Positions 6,016 through 8,038 of a stretch of 8,038 nt of DNA are shown here, piece by piece. Source of the stretch: SZUA-584 sp041656035 (lineage in GTDB: Bacteria; Bacillota; Clostridia; Christensenellales; SZUA-584); assembly GCA_964586785.1 (NCBI GenBank), contig CAZPHS010000035.1, positions 1-8,038 of the forward strand, in the 5' to 3' direction. Numbering within the stretch: the first letter of the stretch is position 1; every line of letters starts with the position of its first letter. The notes beneath the pieces are model-generated. The model was not told where the DNA came from, searched no databases, and was given only the letters and a program-made list of their open reading frames with translations. The position numbers were made by a program, and so were the translations under genes.

Positions 6016-6852
6016 TTGGCAGTAAGAATTATCACAGACAGCACAAGCGATATACCGGTTGAAAGCCAAAAGGCTTTAGGTATCGACATTGTTTCTTTAA
6101 GCGTTATTTTCGGCGACAAAAAATACATGGACGGCGTCGACTTTAAAAAAGAAGAGTTTTACGAAATGTTAAGCAAGAGCCCCGTCCTTCCTTCAACCTC
6201 ACAGGTTAATCCCGACGGTTTCTTTGATTTGTTCAAGAATTATACCGACGCCGGAGACGACGTGCTGCTAATCGTTATATCAAGCAAGCTTAGCGGTACA
6301 TATCAATCCGCGGTTATCGCCAAGGATATGGTCGGCGCCGATAACATTTATCTTATTGATTCTTACACAACAACCTTCGGCCTCGCGCTTTTGGTATACG
6401 AAGCGATTGCCATGCGGGATAAAGGCGCCGGCGCAAAAGAGATTTACGAAAAGCTTATGTTATTGAGAGATAAAATCAAGTTCTACGCCGTAGTTAACAC
6501 TCTAAAATACTTAAAAATGGGCGGCAGGCTCTCTTCGTCCCAAGCCGTTATAGGCGAGGTTCTCGGCATAAAGCCGCTGGTATCCGTCGCCAACGGCGAA
6601 GTGAAAAACGTCGGTAAAGAGAGAGGCCAGAAAGCCGCTTTCGCATGGATACTAAACCAGTTAAAAGAAAACCCTCCCGACAAAAATTATCCCGTATTTT
6701 TCGGTCATTCCAACGCGCCGCGTATGATAACGGATTTCATGGTTTTTTTGGCACAGTCCGTTGATAAAAACCCGCATCGCGTATTCGAGATTGGCGGGGT
6801 TATAGGCACCCATGCCGGACCGGGATGCGTAGGGTTAGCGTATATATCTTAA
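6016..6852 (+). CDS. DegV family fatty-acid-binding protein (FakB-type)
   Basis: A 278-residue cytoplasmic protein of the DegV fold, full length for the family. FakB proteins bind a free fatty acid and present it to the kinase FakA, which makes acyl-phosphate for phospholipid synthesis. Diagnostic segments are RIITDSTSDIP (4-14), PSTSQVNPD (59-67), SSKLSGTYQSA (89-99), KYLKMGGRLSSSQA (164-177) and GTHAGPGCVG (264-273). Thr61/Ser62, Ser93 and His266 sit where the carboxylate-binding residues of characterised FakB proteins are found. The start is TTG with a strong GGAGGT upstream. It follows the MarR gene by 17 nt and has no promoter of its own in that gap, so it should be co-transcribed and co-regulated. 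No fakA (DAK-domain kinase) gene lies in this window. Fatty-acid chain preference cannot be read from the sequence. Confidence 0.93.
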   Translation: MAVRIITDSTSDIPVESQKALGIDIVSLSVIFGDKKYMDGVDFKKEEFYEMLSKSPVLPSTSQVNPDGFFDLFKNYTDAGDDVLLIVISSKLSGTYQSAVIAKDMVGADNIYLIDSYTTTFGLALLVYEAIAMRDKGAGAKEIYEKLMLLRDKIKFYAVVNTLKYLKMGGRLSSSQAVIGEVLGIKPLVSVANGEVKNVGKERGQKAAFAWILNQLKENPPDKNYPVFFGHSNAPRMITDFMVFLAQSVDKNPHRVFEIGGVIGTHAGPGCVGLAYIS

Positions 6853-6860
6853 AGAAGCGT

Positions 6861-6884
6861 AAAAAAAGCGGGCAGCGCCCGCTT
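6861..6884 (-). terminator. Rho-independent terminator overlapping the stop of the substrate-binding lipoprotein gene
   Basis: AAGCGGGC and GCCCGCTT form a perfect 8-bp stem with an AGC/GCT loop (6866-6884). On the minus strand the stem is followed by seven T, making a strong terminator that begins inside the TAA stop codon (6883-6885). On the plus strand only TTATT follows, so it may stop the degV transcript weakly from the other side. No other terminator for degV is visible. Confidence 0.85.
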
Positions 6885-7875
6885 ATTCGCTAACTTGCGC
6901 GGTCAGCAAGCTTTCGGATATAAAACCCGCGGCGTTTTCGGATGTCGCTATATTGACGGTAAGCCCCATATAGGGAACCGGCTCGTAAGTTGCGCTGTTT
7001 ATAAACTCGTTAGCCACGCCCATTGAATATTCCGCAAGCTCTTTTGTGCCGCCGAACAGCGCCATCTCTATCCCGCCGGAGGCGACGGATTTAATCAAAT
7101 CCATCTCCCCGCCGTACACCACAATATAAATTTTCTTTGCCCTGTTATATGCCGCACGCAGCGCGCCGCGCGCAAATTCGGCGTTCTGCGCAAAAATGAA
7201 ATTTACGCCTTCGCCGTCTATAATATCGTTCGTTATTTTATAAGCTTCTTCTTCGCCGCCTCCCAGCGTTTCGGATACAAGCGTTAATTTTGGGTCGTCA
7301 TCCGCAACGTCTATAAAACCGTCTGATAGAAGCTGCGACGCGCAGCTGTTGTAATCTGATCTTAGTATAAGACAGCGCCCGCCTTCTTCCTGCTGCGCGA
7401 ACAGCGTTGACGCGTGTTTCGCCGCCTGCTCTCCTATGTACTTATAGTCAACGGATATCAATGTGCTGTAAATACCATTTATTTCACGCAATATGCTCAC
7501 AACATGCACATCATCCGATTCGCACTCCGCCAATACGGATTCCAGCATGTCCCCGTTTACGGGGTCTATAACAATTATCTGCGCGCCTTTTGAAATCATA
7601 GACCTTATGTCGCGCTGCTGCTGCTCCGCGCTTGCCGCCGTCATTATTCCCGCCGTATAATTCAAGCGCTCGCACAGCTGTTCTATGTCAATTGTCAGCT
7701 GCTTATAAAAATCGCCCTCGCCCGCGAGGCTAAAACCAATCTGAATAGGCGGGTCGTCTACAACTATATCCACCGGATCGTCAATACCCTCCGGACCGTT
7801 TTCGGCGTCCGTTTCGCAAGCGCTCAAAAGCGCGAGCGCGGCCAATATGATTAAAAAAAATGTACTCTTTTTCAT
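6883..7875 (-). CDS. Sugar-type ABC transporter substrate-binding lipoprotein (periplasmic-binding-protein fold)
   Basis: A 330-residue extracellular solute-binding protein. Residues 1-20 are a lipoprotein signal peptide (MKK, hydrophobic run, lipobox LLSAC with Cys20). An acidic Asp/Pro-rich linker follows (about 21-43). The body is a two-lobe type I fold like ribose/galactose-binding proteins: IQIGFSLAGEGDFY opens lobe 1, SKGAQIIVIDPVNGDM is the typical strand after the repeat of helices, LISVDYKYIGEQAAKH starts the crossover to lobe 2, and VNFIFAQNAEFARGA matches the second-lobe DxxAxGA-type segment. Asn replaces the usual Asp there. The ligand cannot be named; sugar or another small polar molecule is inferred. 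The start is ATG 7875, because GGAGG (7881-7885) is 5 nt upstream and overlaps the alternative GTG at 7881. The gene is a single transcription unit, convergent to degV, and no permease or ATPase gene is beside it in the window. Confidence 0.88.
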   Translation of the reverse strand: MKKSTFFLIILAALALLSACETDAENGPEGIDDPVDIVVDDPPIQIGFSLAGEGDFYKQLTIDIEQLCERLNYTAGIMTAASAEQQQRDIRSMISKGAQIIVIDPVNGDMLESVLAECESDDVHVVSILREINGIYSTLISVDYKYIGEQAAKHASTLFAQQEEGGRCLILRSDYNSCASQLLSDGFIDVADDDPKLTLVSETLGGGEEEAYKITNDIIDGEGVNFIFAQNAEFARGALRAAYNRAKKIYIVVYGGEMDLIKSVASGGIEMALFGGTKELAEYSMGVANEFINSATYEPVPYMGLTVNIATSENAAGFISESLLTAQVSE

Positions 7876-7880
7876 CGGCA

Positions 7881-7885
7881 CCTCC
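7881..7885 (-). promoter_or_regulatory. Ribosome binding site deciding the start of the substrate-binding lipoprotein
   Basis: GGAGG on the minus strand, 5 nt before ATG 7875. It shares its last base with the in-frame GTG at 7881, which rules that GTG out as the start served by this site. Confidence 0.8.
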
Positions 7886-7907
7886 GTTTAGCTGGCTGCT
7901 GCCACTG

Positions 7908-7916
7908 ATTATACCA
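7908..7916 (-). promoter_or_regulatory. Extended -10 promoter of the substrate-binding lipoprotein gene
   Basis: TGGTATAAT on the minus strand is a perfect extended -10 (TGn plus TATAAT). The region 17 nt further upstream is only T-rich and gives a poor -35, as is usual for extended -10 promoters. Transcription should start near 7901, leaving a short leader of about 25 nt. Confidence 0.65.
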
Positions 7917-7953
7917 CGGCTTAATAATAAAAAAAAGCGCGGTTTTGCCGTTG

Positions 7954-8038
7954 TCAAATAATTACCGAGCCGAGAACTTCGCCTCTAAATTGCAAGTTTA
8001 ATTGCCCACCATAAAAATCCAGTAGCACTTCAAGTTGC
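7954..8038 (-). CDS. C-terminal tail of an unidentified reading frame at the window edge
   Basis: On the minus strand one frame is open from the window edge to a TGA at 7954-7956, giving 27 residues that start QLEVLLDFYGGQLNLQF and end in a hydrophobic LGSVII. The mix of alternating hydrophobic and charged residues reads like a real beta-rich protein terminus, but it is too short to assign a family. It could equally be a chance open frame. If real, its stop is about 40 nt upstream of the promoter of the substrate-binding lipoprotein. Confidence 0.35.
   Translation of the reverse strand, partial: QLEVLLDFYGGQLNLQFRGEVLGSVII

Noticed and set aside
7929..7951. Possible terminator (CGG-CAAAA-CCG then eight T on the minus strand) after the edge reading frame
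   Set aside because: The stem is only 3 bp, and three further bases separate it from the T-tract, so it is too weak to call.
7952..7957. TTGACA on the minus strand as -35 of the binding-lipoprotein gene
   Set aside because: It lies 38 nt from the TATAAT, far beyond a workable spacer; the extended -10 explains the promoter without it.

Overview
The window looks like part of the chromosome of a Gram-positive, low-to-mid GC Firmicute, most likely a member of the Clostridia. The reasons are strong GGAGG-type Shine-Dalgarno sites before most genes, frequent TTG starts, two lipobox lipoproteins, a DegV/FakB protein, and a YlxY-like gene followed directly by an M16 peptidase. That last pair matches the ylxY-mlpA(ymxG) order known from Bacillus subtilis. 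No RNA gene, CRISPR array, insertion sequence or origin was seen.

Left part (1-3060, minus strand): a two-gene secretion operon driven by an extended -10 promoter near 3000-3027. The first gene encodes a 748-residue exported protein with a DNRLRE-like N-terminal half, one InlB/Listeria-Bacteroides-type repeat, and a C-terminal cysteine-rich domain carrying a complete metzincin zinc-protease motif. The second gene, 15 nt downstream and cut by the window edge, encodes a lipoprotein of unknown function. By eye this part is more AT-rich than the rest.

Middle part (3075-5338, minus strand): a tightly packed operon of a membrane-anchored, catalytically degenerate polysaccharide-deacetylase-like protein (YlxY position), an M16 zinc peptidase (MlpA/YmxG type), and a small all-alpha MazG/dUTPase-like nucleotide pyrophosphatase whose start lies inside the peptidase gene. 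A rho-independent terminator closes it.

Right part (5339-8038): a divergent intergenic region holds a near-perfect sigma-A promoter with an internal palindrome. It drives a MarR-family regulator and a DegV/FakB fatty-acid-binding protein on the plus strand, a pairing that suggests fatty-acid-responsive lipid control. Convergent to this is a single-gene unit for a sugar-type substrate-binding lipoprotein with its own extended -10 promoter and a terminator overlapping its stop codon. A 27-codon tail of an unidentified minus-strand reading frame touches the right edge.

The most unusual items are the DNRLRE-InlB-metzincin architecture with its co-transcribed lipoprotein, and the YlxY-like protein, which has lost the deacetylase Asp motif and instead shows a possible CxxC...CxxH metal site.
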